Origin: Armatimonadota bacterium
Lineage (GTDB): Bacteria; Armatimonadota; Fimbriimonadia; Fimbriimonadales; Fimbriimonadaceae
NCBI GenBank assembly: GCA_022563855.1
Contig: JADFMN010000004.1
Location: forward strand, 62,001-126,000
Reading direction: 5' to 3'
DNA: 64,000 bases
Shown here: positions 27,361-35,610 of the stretch, piece by piece
Layout: the number at the start of each line of letters is the position of its first letter
How positions within the stretch are numbered: the first letter of the stretch is position 1
The notes under the pieces: generated by a model
The model's input: only the letters and a program-made list of their open reading frames with translations
Told to the model about the DNA's origin: nothing
The model's database searches: none
Program-made: the position numbers and the translations under genes

Positions 27361-28338
27361 ATGATCGCTATCGACGTCGCCGACCTGGTCAAGACGTTCG
27401 ACGTCACTGAGAGGCGCGATGGCGCGCTCGGGGGCCTCCTCGGACTGTTCGCTCCGAAAAGGAAGCGGGTCGAGGCTGTGCGGGGAGTCACCTTTTCGAT
27501 CCCGAGGGGGCAAATAGTCGGTTTCCTGGGGCCAAACGGCGCGGGCAAGACGACAACCCTCAAAATTCTTTCCGGCATTCTCCGCGCCACATCAGGGAAA
27601 GTGTCGGTCCTTGGGTACTCCCCGTTTGATCGCGACCATCGTATGCTAAGGCGGATTGCGCTCGTCATGGGCAATAAGCAGCAGCTGTGGTGGGATCTGC
27701 CAGCCATGGACAGTTTTGAGGTCTTAAGGGAGATTTACGGCGTTCCGAACTCAGAGTATCAAGCGCGGCTCGACCTTTTGGTCAATCTGATGCAACTTGA
27801 GGGCGAGGTCAACACTCAGGTTAGACGCTTGAGCCTCGGCGAACGCATGAAATGTGAGTTGGTCGCCTCGTTGCTGCACGGGCCCGAGGTCCTGTTCCTC
27901 GACGAACCTACCATTGGGTTGGACGTGGTCAGCCAGCGGCGAATTCGAGGCTTCCTGCGGCAGTACAACGAGCAAACCGGCTGCACGATCGTCCTGACGA
28001 GCCACTACATGGCGGACGTTCAGGCGCTTGCGGAGCGTCTTATCGTGATCGACAAGGGAGCACTCGTCTTCGACGGCACTTCCGAGGAGCTGGCGGGTCG
28101 GTATTCGAACCGGAGAATCCTCAGGCTCACGTTCGAAAGTACGGCGGTCCCGCCTAGCCTCGGCGAGTTTGGCCAGATCGTCTCTCAAGAGGGCAGCAGC
28201 ATCTCCCTATCGGTCGACAGGGCAAAAGCGCCGGAGACGGTATCGCGCATCCTCCAACAACACACGGTACGCGACATCGCAATCGACGATATCTCGCTCG
28301 ATGAGGTGATTCACGACCTTTTCACGGGCCGCGAGTAA
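27361..28338 (+). CDS. ABC transporter ATP-binding protein (ABC-2 / drug-export type)
   Basis: 325 residues. Walker A GPNGAGKTTTLKIL, an ABC signature LSLGERMKCELVASLL, Walker B VLFLDEPTIGLD and a switch histidine (SHYM) are all present, with a C-terminal extension (about 245-325) typical of DrrA/NatA-like exporters. The gene starts 7 bp after cdsA and no membrane partner follows: the next gene is valS. It is therefore an orphan ATPase here, presumably working with a permease encoded elsewhere. The two parS sites lie just before and just after it. Confidence 0.92.
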   Translation: MIAIDVADLVKTFDVTERRDGALGGLLGLFAPKRKRVEAVRGVTFSIPRGQIVGFLGPNGAGKTTTLKILSGILRATSGKVSVLGYSPFDRDHRMLRRIALVMGNKQQLWWDLPAMDSFEVLREIYGVPNSEYQARLDLLVNLMQLEGEVNTQVRRLSLGERMKCELVASLLHGPEVLFLDEPTIGLDVVSQRRIRGFLRQYNEQTGCTIVLTSHYMADVQALAERLIVIDKGALVFDGTSEELAGRYSNRRILRLTFESTAVPPSLGEFGQIVSQEGSSISLSVDRAKAPETVSRILQQHTVRDIAIDDISLDEVIHDLFTGRE

Positions 28339-28347
28339 GGCTGCCAT

Positions 28348-28361
28348 GTTTCACGTGAAAC
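28348..28361. other. parS centromere site (ParB-binding), copy 2
   Basis: The same perfect palindrome GTTTCACGTGAAAC, in the short gap between the ABC ATPase and valS, 1013 bp from copy 1. Two exact copies this close would be very unlikely by chance. Confidence 0.88.
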
Positions 28362-28406
28362 GTCTTGGTACACTGGTCGGCAACCTTTCACGACAGGAAA
28401 GCAAAA

Positions 28407-31016
28407 TTGCAGGAACCGACTCTATCTTCAAAATACGACGCTTCTCAGGTTGAATCCAAGTGGTACGCAAGGTGGGATTCGGCGGGCCTGTTTGAACCTG
28501 ATTCCAACCCCGGCAAGCCCACGTATACGATCACGATCCCGCCGCCGAATATCACCGGGTCACTGCATATGGGCCATGCGCTCTGCTATCCACTTCAGGA
28601 TCTGTTCGGCCGGTACCGTAGAATGCGCGGCGACGCGGTGCTGATCCTTCCAGGCCAGGATCACGCCGGCATAGCCACCCAGAGCCTGATCGACAAGAAG
28701 CTTCGGGAGGAGGGCACCAGTGCGACCGAGATCGGTCGAGAGGCGTTCGTGGACCGTACCTGGGAGTGGCGCAAGGAGAGCGGTGGGCTGATCCTGAACC
28801 AGCTCCGGTCTCTCGGCTGCGCGTTCGACTGGAGCAAGGAACGGTTCACGCTCGACGACAGGTACGCAGACGCCGTTCTGAAGGTGTTCATCGACTGGTT
28901 CAACCGCGGGCTGATCTACCGCGGCAAGCGCGTCGTGAACTGGGATCCGGTGCTCAAGACCAGTGTGTCGGACATCGAAACGGAGCGCAAGCTCGTCCAA
29001 GGCAAGCTATACCACATCCGCTACCCGTTCGCTGATGGGTCAGGCTCAGTCACCGTCGCCACCACTAGGCCGGAGACGATGCTCGCGGACGTCGCGGTGG
29101 CCGTTCACCCAAAGGACGAGCGGTACAAGAGCCTAGTCGGCAAGACTATCACGCTTCCACTTGTCGAGAGAGAGATACCGCTGATCGAGGACGAATACGC
29201 AGATCCCGAGTACGGCACAGGGGCAGTTAAGATAACTCCTGGCCACGACGCAAACGACTTTGAGGTCGGGCAGCGCCACGACCTGCCCCTGCTCATCCTG
29301 TTCGACGAGTCGGCCAGGATCACCGAAGACGGGGGTGCATACGCCGGTATGAGCAGAGAAGAAGCCCGAAAGCGGATCGTCGCCGACCTTGAGGACCAAG
29401 GACTCCTCGAGAAGGCCGAGCCGCACGAGATTTCAGTCCTCGTCAGCGATCGAAGCAAGAGCTTTATCGAACCCCTCGCCAGCGAACAGTGGTTCGTCCG
29501 GCAGACGGAGCTGGCCCAGGAAGCCATCCGCGTTGTTGAGCAAGGAGAAGTTCGATTTGTACCTGATAGGTATACTGATGTCTACCTTTCTTGGATGAAG
29601 AACATCCATGACTGGTGTATCAGCCGACAGCTCTGGTGGGGCCACCGAATCCCGGTCTATTACACCGAAGACGGCACTGCGTACGCGGCTTTGAGCTGGG
29701 AGGACGCCCAATCCCAGGCAAGCGATAAGAAAATCGTCCGTCAGGACAACGACGTGCTGGACACCTGGTTCTCGAGCGGCCTGTGGCCGTTCGCCACGCT
29801 CGGCTGGCCAGAAAAGAGCGACGACCTCAAGAACCACTACCCGACCGACGTACTCGTCACCGCCAGGGACATAATCTACCTCTGGGTCGCCCGCATGATC
29901 ATGATGGGGCTCGACCTCCACGGCGAAATTCCGTTCCGAACCGTCTATATTTACGCTACGGTGCTCACAGAGGACGGCCAGCGAATGAGCAAGAGCCTGG
30001 GTACTGGCATCGACCCGATCGAGATCATCGAATCAAGGGGTGCGGACGCCCTCAGATACGCCCTGTTCAACCAGACTGGGTCGAACCAAGATATGCGCTA
30101 CGGCGAGCGCAGGATCGACGAGGCACGAAACTTCTGCAACAAAATCTGGAACGCAACCCGATTTGTTCTCATGAACCTGGACGGTTTCGACGGGAGGGAG
30201 CCTGAAAAACTCGAACCGGTCGACCAGTGGTTGCTGAGCAAGCTTGTTCAAACCGAAAACTCCGTCCGCAAGGCGTTTGACGAGTACGACATTCAGAGTG
30301 CAACGCAAGCGCTGTACCGGTTCTTCTGGACGAACTTGTGCGACTGGTACATCGAGGTGAGCAAGGCTCGCTTAGCCTCGCAGGAGGCGCGACACGTGCC
30401 GCAGTGGGTGCTGACGACGTGCCTCGACGCGTTCCTAAAGATGATGCACCCGATTATGCCGCACATCACCGAGGAGATTTACGCACATCTGCCGATCGAG
30501 GGGAAGGCGGAGTTTCTCATGCAGGCGAGCTGGCCCGTGCTACCTGATTCGTACCTGCAGCCCGAGGCGGAGGATCTCGTCGAATCGTGGATCGAGTCGA
30601 CCCGTGCGCTGAGATCGCTCAGGGCCGACCTTGGGCTCGCGGCCATGAAGTCCGTGCCGCAGGCTCATTTTGAAGGTGATCTGAGGGGTGGCGAGGAGAT
30701 CATCGCCGGACAGGCGTGGGTCGAGGAGCTCTCGCAGGGCCGACCGAACGGTAGGTTCATCTCAATCACGTCCGGCAGCGTGGATTTCCACCTTGCTACC
30801 GCCGGCCTCGTCGATGAGGCGACAGAAACGGCTCGTCTAACCAAACAGTTGGCCAGGTTCAAAGCAAACCTAGCGAAGGCTCAACAGAAGTTGGCCAATC
30901 CGAACTTCGTCGAACGAGCAAAGCCAGAGGTGGTCGAGAAAGAGCGAGAGGCGGCCAAGGAGCTGGAAGACCTCATCCGCAAGACTAAGGAGCGGATCGA
31001 GATGTTCGAAAGTTAG
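28407..31016 (+). CDS. valS: Valyl-tRNA synthetase
   Basis: About 869 residues from the TTG at 28407, which has an AGGAAAG site upstream. It charges tRNA-Val. The class I signature is HMGH in PPPNITGSLHMGHA, the KMSKS loop reads RMSKS, the editing domain lies between them, and the C-terminus carries the coiled-coil arm (TKQLARFKANLAKAQQKLANPNF). A start at 28365 is also open but precedes the conserved N-terminus. The 3' end overlaps the convergent metallo-beta-lactamase gene by 32 bp. Confidence 0.96.
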   Translation: MQEPTLSSKYDASQVESKWYARWDSAGLFEPDSNPGKPTYTITIPPPNITGSLHMGHALCYPLQDLFGRYRRMRGDAVLILPGQDHAGIATQSLIDKKLREEGTSATEIGREAFVDRTWEWRKESGGLILNQLRSLGCAFDWSKERFTLDDRYADAVLKVFIDWFNRGLIYRGKRVVNWDPVLKTSVSDIETERKLVQGKLYHIRYPFADGSGSVTVATTRPETMLADVAVAVHPKDERYKSLVGKTITLPLVEREIPLIEDEYADPEYGTGAVKITPGHDANDFEVGQRHDLPLLILFDESARITEDGGAYAGMSREEARKRIVADLEDQGLLEKAEPHEISVLVSDRSKSFIEPLASEQWFVRQTELAQEAIRVVEQGEVRFVPDRYTDVYLSWMKNIHDWCISRQLWWGHRIPVYYTEDGTAYAALSWEDAQSQASDKKIVRQDNDVLDTWFSSGLWPFATLGWPEKSDDLKNHYPTDVLVTARDIIYLWVARMIMMGLDLHGEIPFRTVYIYATVLTEDGQRMSKSLGTGIDPIEIIESRGADALRYALFNQTGSNQDMRYGERRIDEARNFCNKIWNATRFVLMNLDGFDGREPEKLEPVDQWLLSKLVQTENSVRKAFDEYDIQSATQALYRFFWTNLCDWYIEVSKARLASQEARHVPQWVLTTCLDAFLKMMHPIMPHITEEIYAHLPIEGKAEFLMQASWPVLPDSYLQPEAEDLVESWIESTRALRSLRADLGLAAMKSVPQAHFEGDLRGGEEIIAGQAWVEELSQGRPNGRFISITSGSVDFHLATAGLVDEATETARLTKQLARFKANLAKAQQKLANPNFVERAKPEVVEKEREAAKELEDLIRKTKERIEMFES

Positions 31017-31857
31017 TCACCCGAACGAATTTGCCTTCTTCGAGGCGGAACGACACCGTGCCGACCGAGTCCGTACGCCAGACGGATGCCCCAGATTGGA
31101 TTGCCCGCAGCACTGCCGACGGGTGCGGATGCCCGTAGACGTTGTTTCGACCAGCGCTGAATACGACGTGCTCCGGGGTTGTCGCCGCAAGCCAGAGCCG
31201 ACTGGTCGCGCCCTTGCTGCCGTGGTGGCCTGCCTGCAAGACGTCTACGTCCCAGTCTATGCCCGCTGCGATCGCGCCCTGCTCGACCTCCTGGCCGGCG
31301 TCTCCAGTTAGCAGTACGGCCGCGCCCTCAACCCCGGCCATCACAAACATCGAGCCGTCGTTAGCACTCGTGCTCGGTGTAACATTGGGAGAGTACAAGT
31401 CGAGCCTTAGGTCGCCTAGTTCCGCCCACGAGTGTCCTGCAACAAATTTGAATTTGCCGACCGGCAAGCCGGACTGCCGCATGATCGAAAGCATTTTCTC
31501 ATCGTTGCTGAAGTGTCCTGCGACGAGGACGCGACCGATGCGATACCGATGCGCCAATGCCGAAAGCCCGCCAGCATGATCGCCGTCGGGATGGGTCAGA
31601 ACGATCACGTCGATCTTCCTGACGCCGAGCTTGCGCAGCGCAGGGATCACGATACGGTCGCCCGCGTCGTAGCCGTCGTGCCTCGGGCCGGTATCAACGA
31701 GGACGACCCAGTCCTCGTGCAAGATCACCGTGCAGTCGCCTTGACCGACGGACAGGAAGTGCACCGAGGTGCCAGCGTGCGATGACCTCTCAGCCAGTAA
31801 AGCCCCGAAAAGCAAGGCTCCCACGAGCAGAACAAATAAACTAAGACGACCTAACAT
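30985..31857 (-). CDS. ComEC-type metallo-beta-lactamase domain protein (separate C-terminal half)
   Basis: 290 residues from the ATG at 31857: one membrane helix (about 1-22), then a metallo-beta-lactamase fold with FLSVGQGDCTVI, DTGPRH, the metal motif THPDGDHAGG and a late LQAGHHGSKGA. This is the domain usually fused to the C-terminus of ComEC, the DNA uptake channel, where it is thought to degrade the non-transported strand. Here it is a separate gene, starting 17 bp inside the end of the channel gene. An upstream in-frame start at 31974 lies within that gene and was not chosen. Confidence 0.88.
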   Translation of the reverse strand: MLGRLSLFVLLVGALLFGALLAERSSHAGTSVHFLSVGQGDCTVILHEDWVVLVDTGPRHDGYDAGDRIVIPALRKLGVRKIDVIVLTHPDGDHAGGLSALAHRYRIGRVLVAGHFSNDEKMLSIMRQSGLPVGKFKFVAGHSWAELGDLRLDLYSPNVTPSTSANDGSMFVMAGVEGAAVLLTGDAGQEVEQGAIAAGIDWDVDVLQAGHHGSKGATSRLWLAATTPEHVVFSAGRNNVYGHPHPSAVLRAIQSGASVWRTDSVGTVSFRLEEGKFVRVTNFRTSRSAP

Positions 31858-33214
31858 ACGGCTTCCAAATGAGTGCAAGGCCGACGTAAATGAACGGCAG
31901 CCAGTACGCCGACATGGCGGGGACAAAGACGCTGGCGTACGGAATCCGACCGAGCGTCTCGATCGTCGCGACAACCCAGCCGACGAACGGTTCTACCGCA
32001 ACGGCCAGCATTCCGTCAGCAAGGGCAGGGAACACAAGCGATATGCCCCAGCACAGCAGCGATCCGCAGACGATCACGCCGAGAAGCGGTACGGTCAGTA
32101 GGTTCGCGAGCACGCCGACTACTGGAATCTCGCCAAAGTGGTACGCAAGCAGGGGCGAAACAGCCAGCGTCACGATGAAGCTCGACTTCACCACGCCGAC
32201 GCCCCACTGACGTAGAACGTGGAGCATCGACGTAGGCTCAGCGTCGAACTCGCGCGGCATGAACAGCACCAGGCTGAGGACGGCGGCCGTAGAAAGCTGA
32301 AAGCCGACGTTTAGAGCCATCTCCGGTGCGATCAGCAAAGCGACGATTCCGGCAGCCGACAGCGCTGACAGCCCGTCGATCGGACGGCGCCATAAATACG
32401 CCGTTGCGAGAATTACAGCGGTAATCACCGCTCTCAGAATAGGAGGCCGCATCCCTGCCGCGCCTGCGTAGATCAGCAAGCAGACGGTGAGGATGGCTAG
32501 CTGCCAAACACGGGGCACCCGCGTTCGACCAAGCAGGAACATCAGCCCAAGCGCGGTGACGATCACGTGCAACCCCGACGTCGAGACGATGTGCGCAGTG
32601 CCCGTTGCCCGCAGGCTCCGCCAAAACTCCGGCGTCAGTTCATCCGTCGCGCTGAAGCACACGCTGTCGATGATGTTTCCAGACCGCTCGCCGGCGGCGC
32701 TTCCTATGAACCGGCGAAAGCTGTGCCGAACCCAAAGGCCGGCTCGCCAGAAAGGCAGTCCGCTCCTGATTCGCTCGAACGAATCAACCTTCAGCCTCCG
32801 CGATGCGCCTCTCAGTCGGCCCTGCCCCTCGTTGAGAGGCGAGACCTCGCCTACGACGCGCAACCGATCCCCCAAAGCAACGTCCGAGCCTAGCGGGAAC
32901 CGCGCCCAATACCGAACGCCGTCTGCCTCGATGACCGCAGACATGCCTACCGCAGTATCGCGCGGCATCGTCAGCACGCTGGCGTTCACGGCAATCTGCT
33001 CTTCACGAACCTCCGTGGCCAAGTTCATCGGCGGACTCAACCACCAGGCAACGCCGGCTGCGAACAGAGGCAACGCTCGCTTCCAGTGCGCTTTCGGCAG
33101 CAGGGTCAGCGGGAGGACGAACAGAACGTTCCACGGGCTCCAAGCAGCGGCCGCCCCAACGCACAGCCCCGCGAAAACGAGCAGGAGAGGCCGATTCTCG
33201 AACTCATCCCGCAT
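31841..33214 (-). CDS. comEC: ComEC/Rec2-type competence channel, membrane part
   Basis: 457 residues: an N-terminal pair of helices, the DUF4131-like OB domain (about 60-150) and the Competence domain with many helices, including the signature HIVSTSGLHVI and AGMRPPILRAV. It would move single-stranded DNA across the inner membrane during natural transformation. Full ComEC proteins are 700-800 residues; this one ends right where the metallo-beta-lactamase domain should begin, and that domain follows as the overlapping next gene. It starts 5 bp after DUF721, in an operon with recF. Confidence 0.9.
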   Translation of the reverse strand: MRDEFENRPLLLVFAGLCVGAAAAWSPWNVLFVLPLTLLPKAHWKRALPLFAAGVAWWLSPPMNLATEVREEQIAVNASVLTMPRDTAVGMSAVIEADGVRYWARFPLGSDVALGDRLRVVGEVSPLNEGQGRLRGASRRLKVDSFERIRSGLPFWRAGLWVRHSFRRFIGSAAGERSGNIIDSVCFSATDELTPEFWRSLRATGTAHIVSTSGLHVIVTALGLMFLLGRTRVPRVWQLAILTVCLLIYAGAAGMRPPILRAVITAVILATAYLWRRPIDGLSALSAAGIVALLIAPEMALNVGFQLSTAAVLSLVLFMPREFDAEPTSMLHVLRQWGVGVVKSSFIVTLAVSPLLAYHFGEIPVVGVLANLLTVPLLGVIVCGSLLCWGISLVFPALADGMLAVAVEPFVGWVVATIETLGRIPYASVFVPAMSAYWLPFIYVGLALIWKPYVRSS

Positions 33215-33219
33215 GGCGA

Positions 33220-33519
33220 TTACTCTCGCTTACGAGGCCGCGTTCCGATCCTGATCTCCTGAAACAGCCCTCTCTCACCGGCGAGAGCGTTCAATCGCGA
33301 CAGAATCTCCTCCTTCCGCATTGCCAGCTCTTGCGCCCAGGCCGAACCGGACGCAGTGACCCAAACAGTTCCACGATCGAATCGGTCCGGCTCGGTCTTC
33401 TCGGCGAGCAGCGTCCCGACCACCTCTTCCCACCTTCGCATCACCTTCTGCGCCCGAGCGCCTCGCAACACCTCGGCGTGCCCGATGGCCGTTGGCATGA
33501 TGTCTTGCAGCTTCTTCAT
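33220..33519 (-). CDS. DUF721 (DciA-like) protein
   Basis: 99 residues from the ATG at 33519, whose ATGA overlaps the recF stop. The family signature is present: RWEEVVGTLLAEKTEPDRF, GTVWVTASGSAWAQELAMRKEEIL, and the closing IRIGTRP. DUF721 proteins include DciA, the ancestral loader of the replicative helicase, and commonly sit beside recF and gyrB near the origin. A longer in-frame start at 33732 lies wholly within recF and is not supported. Confidence 0.88.
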   Translation of the reverse strand: MKKLQDIMPTAIGHAEVLRGARAQKVMRRWEEVVGTLLAEKTEPDRFDRGTVWVTASGSAWAQELAMRKEEILSRLNALAGERGLFQEIRIGTRPRKRE

Positions 33520-34625
33520 CGCTCTCGCACTGCGCCGCATCGTACCTCGAACAGTTTTGACCGCCCGATCAGTTCGGTGCCTGCCTGCTCCGGCTCGGTG
33601 CAGGTCAAGAACACTTGCCCACCTTCCTCGAGCGCCTTCGCCACCAAGTTCGATCTCCGGGATTCGTCGAGATCGGAGAACACGTCGTCCAAGAGCAGAA
33701 TCGGAGGGACGCCGGTTATGTCGATCGCGCACTGCAGCGTCGCCAGCTTGATCGCGATCACCGCCGTGCGCTGTTGCCCCTGTGACGCGAAATGTCGTGC
33801 TAGCCGACCCTCGACTAGCACGTCCAGATCGTCTCTGTGTGGCCCACAGGTCGTGAAACCACGTTGGACGTCCGCCGACCGAGCCGACTGTAGCCTGGAA
33901 AGCAAATCATCGGAGTTCTCTGCGTCGTCTTTCGGCGCGTATTTGATCTCCAATGACTCGCCGGCGCTCAGCTGCGCATGGGCGGACGGCGCCGTTTGCT
34001 GCAATCGCTCGGTCCACCCTTTCCGAATCGCTCGAATCTTCACGCCGTGCTCAGCCAAGATCGCTTCGTAGGTCGCAAACAGCTCATCCGAGGGAAGAGA
34101 CTCCTGTGCGGCTCTCAGCAGGGCGTTTCGCTGCGCTAGGGTCTTCCGGTACACCGTCAGGTGCTGGAGGTACGCAGGGTAGAGCTGTGCCAGCTCTGTG
34201 TCCATGAAATGACGGCGGTCCGACGGCTCGCCGCGCGCAATCAGAAGGTCCAACGCAGAAAACGACACGCTCGGCAAACGCCCGAGCACGTCGGAGGCAC
34301 GCGGTAGAGACGCGCCGTTCAGTTTGACCATCTTCCGAACACCGACCTTGAGTTCGACTCCGATCGTCGTTCCACTGGGATTGATCTCCGCGTGTATGCT
34401 AGCCTGGCTGCGCCCCTCGCGAATGGCCAGAGCGTCCTTGGTCGCTCTGAGAAGCCGACCCGTCGAAACCAAGTGAATGCTCTCGAGCAGATTCGTCTTG
34501 CCCTGCCCGTTCGCGCCGTAAATGATGTTGCAGCCTGGGTGCGGATTGATCTCGGCAAAGTCGATGTTGCGAAAATCATCGACCTTGAGATGGGCGAGAG
34601 TAGAGATCGTCTCGGGGTTGTCCAC
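33516..34625 (-). CDS. recF: DNA replication and repair protein RecF
   Basis: 369 residues of the SMC-like ATPase family that helps load RecA at gaps. Walker A is GANGQGKTNLLESI (about 35-48), the signature region is SQGQQRTAVIAIKLA, and Walker B is ILLLDDVFSDLDESRR. The start is GTG at 34625, with AGGA 7 nt upstream on the minus strand. dnaA, dnaN and gyrB, its usual company, are not in view. It leads a four-gene overlapping operon (recF, DUF721, comEC, MBL). Confidence 0.95.
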   Translation of the reverse strand: MDNPETISTLAHLKVDDFRNIDFAEINPHPGCNIIYGANGQGKTNLLESIHLVSTGRLLRATKDALAIREGRSQASIHAEINPSGTTIGVELKVGVRKMVKLNGASLPRASDVLGRLPSVSFSALDLLIARGEPSDRRHFMDTELAQLYPAYLQHLTVYRKTLAQRNALLRAAQESLPSDELFATYEAILAEHGVKIRAIRKGWTERLQQTAPSAHAQLSAGESLEIKYAPKDDAENSDDLLSRLQSARSADVQRGFTTCGPHRDDLDVLVEGRLARHFASQGQQRTAVIAIKLATLQCAIDITGVPPILLLDDVFSDLDESRRSNLVAKALEEGGQVFLTCTEPEQAGTELIGRSKLFEVRCGAVRER

Positions 34626-34843
34626 AGATGTTTCCTATATCCTATCTATTTATGAGAGAACTTATTATTACTATTAGAGCCGGTTTGCGGTGGACAACGC
34701 TCATCAACTAAGCTCAACCCAAACCTGGCGAGAGAGAGCGATCGGCGTGGAGACGACTGTGGGTAAGGGAAGGACAAGTCAGGGCAATCACGTCCAATCA
34801 AAGCATCGCACAGGCTTACCCCACGCTTTCCACAGAGCAGTTC
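34618..34843. other. Candidate replication origin upstream of recF
   Basis: The gap between recF and the RDD gene holds an AT-rich block (about 34628-34678, from TTTCCTATATCCTATC to TTATTATTACTATTAG) in an otherwise GC-rich neighbourhood, and four DnaA-box-like nonamers with one or two mismatches to TTATCCACA: TTGTCCACA (34618-34626), GGTGGACAA (34689-34697, reverse), TGTGGGTAA (34758-34766, reverse) and CTTTCCACA (34826-34834). recF and a DUF721 gene are adjacent and two parS sites lie 6-7 kb away, both typical of origin regions. No box is perfect and the first overlaps the recF start, so this may be only the recF promoter region. Confidence 0.35.
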
Positions 34844-35587
34844 TCAGAACAGTTTCTTCTGACGGCCGTACTTCATGATGACCGCTTCCATCTGGTACAC
34901 GGGATGGACGTTCTCGACCGGCAGAATGCCCTCCTTAGTGGCGAACGGTTTCCATATCTCCTCGACGCTCCGGATTTGCACCGTCGGCGGCAGCTGCGGA
35001 AATCGGTCGCAAAGCCTCTTGATCGCAAAGTATTCCTCGGTCGTCATGCTGTCCAACTCGCCGACCGTGTCTTCTAGCGGGTGCAGACCGTATCGGTGCG
35101 GCGTCGGCTGGAACTGGGGATTTGCGCGTGGAACGTGAATCACCAACGTGCCGGCAACGAGATCACCGAGCCGCTGCGACCGTTCATTAAGGAATATTGC
35201 CACTAACCCGACGATGTAAAAGCCCAGGAAATCCGCGATTCGCATCAGGTTGCGGAAGGCCGCACCCCGCAAGGTAACAGGGGTTCCGTCAGCGGAGACC
35301 ACCTTGATCCCCATCACCTTCTTCCCAATCGTGAACCCGTTCCAAAAAGCCTCTTGAAGGATGAAGTAAAGGAAAATCGTTGCGAAGATGATGAATATCA
35401 TCAGGCCGAGGGCCATCTCGCCGAACCCGATTACGGCGAGAAACCCCCCCGCGAAGGCGACTATGTTGAGAATGATGAACAGAAGGACAGCGTCCAGCAA
35501 GTGCGCTAGAATCCGACTCCCCAGTCCAGCCAGCCGGTAGCTGACGACCGCTTTTTCTGGAGTCAGCACAAAATGCTGGTCATTCAT
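34844..35587 (-). CDS. RDD family membrane protein
   Basis: 247 residues. The RDD motif region reads RILAHLLDAVLLFII, followed by two further helices, and KKVMGIKVVSADGTPVTLRGAAFRNLMR is the conserved loop of the family. The cytoplasmic C-terminal 90 residues are soluble. Function is unsettled in general, with ion or osmolyte transport suggested for some members. It is divergent from the DUF58 gene, with which RDD genes often cluster. A TACAAT box ends 6 nt before its ATG. Confidence 0.9.
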   Translation of the reverse strand: MNDQHFVLTPEKAVVSYRLAGLGSRILAHLLDAVLLFIILNIVAFAGGFLAVIGFGEMALGLMIFIIFATIFLYFILQEAFWNGFTIGKKVMGIKVVSADGTPVTLRGAAFRNLMRIADFLGFYIVGLVAIFLNERSQRLGDLVAGTLVIHVPRANPQFQPTPHRYGLHPLEDTVGELDSMTTEEYFAIKRLCDRFPQLPPTVQIRSVEEIWKPFATKEGILPVENVHPVYQMEAVIMKYGRQKKLF

Positions 35588-35593
35588 GCGAGA

Positions 35594-35603
35594 ATTGTAT
35601 CAT
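35594..35603. promoter_or_regulatory. Shared divergent -10 elements of the RDD and DUF58 genes
   Basis: The ten bases ATTGTATCAT hold TACAAT on the minus strand (35599-35594, six nt before the RDD ATG) and TATCAT on the plus strand (35598-35603, seven nt before the DUF58 ATG), overlapping by two bases. The whole gap between the two start codons is 23 bp, so both transcripts would be leaderless and mutually exclusive at a given moment. Confidence 0.6.
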
Positions 35604-35610
35604 CTGAACG

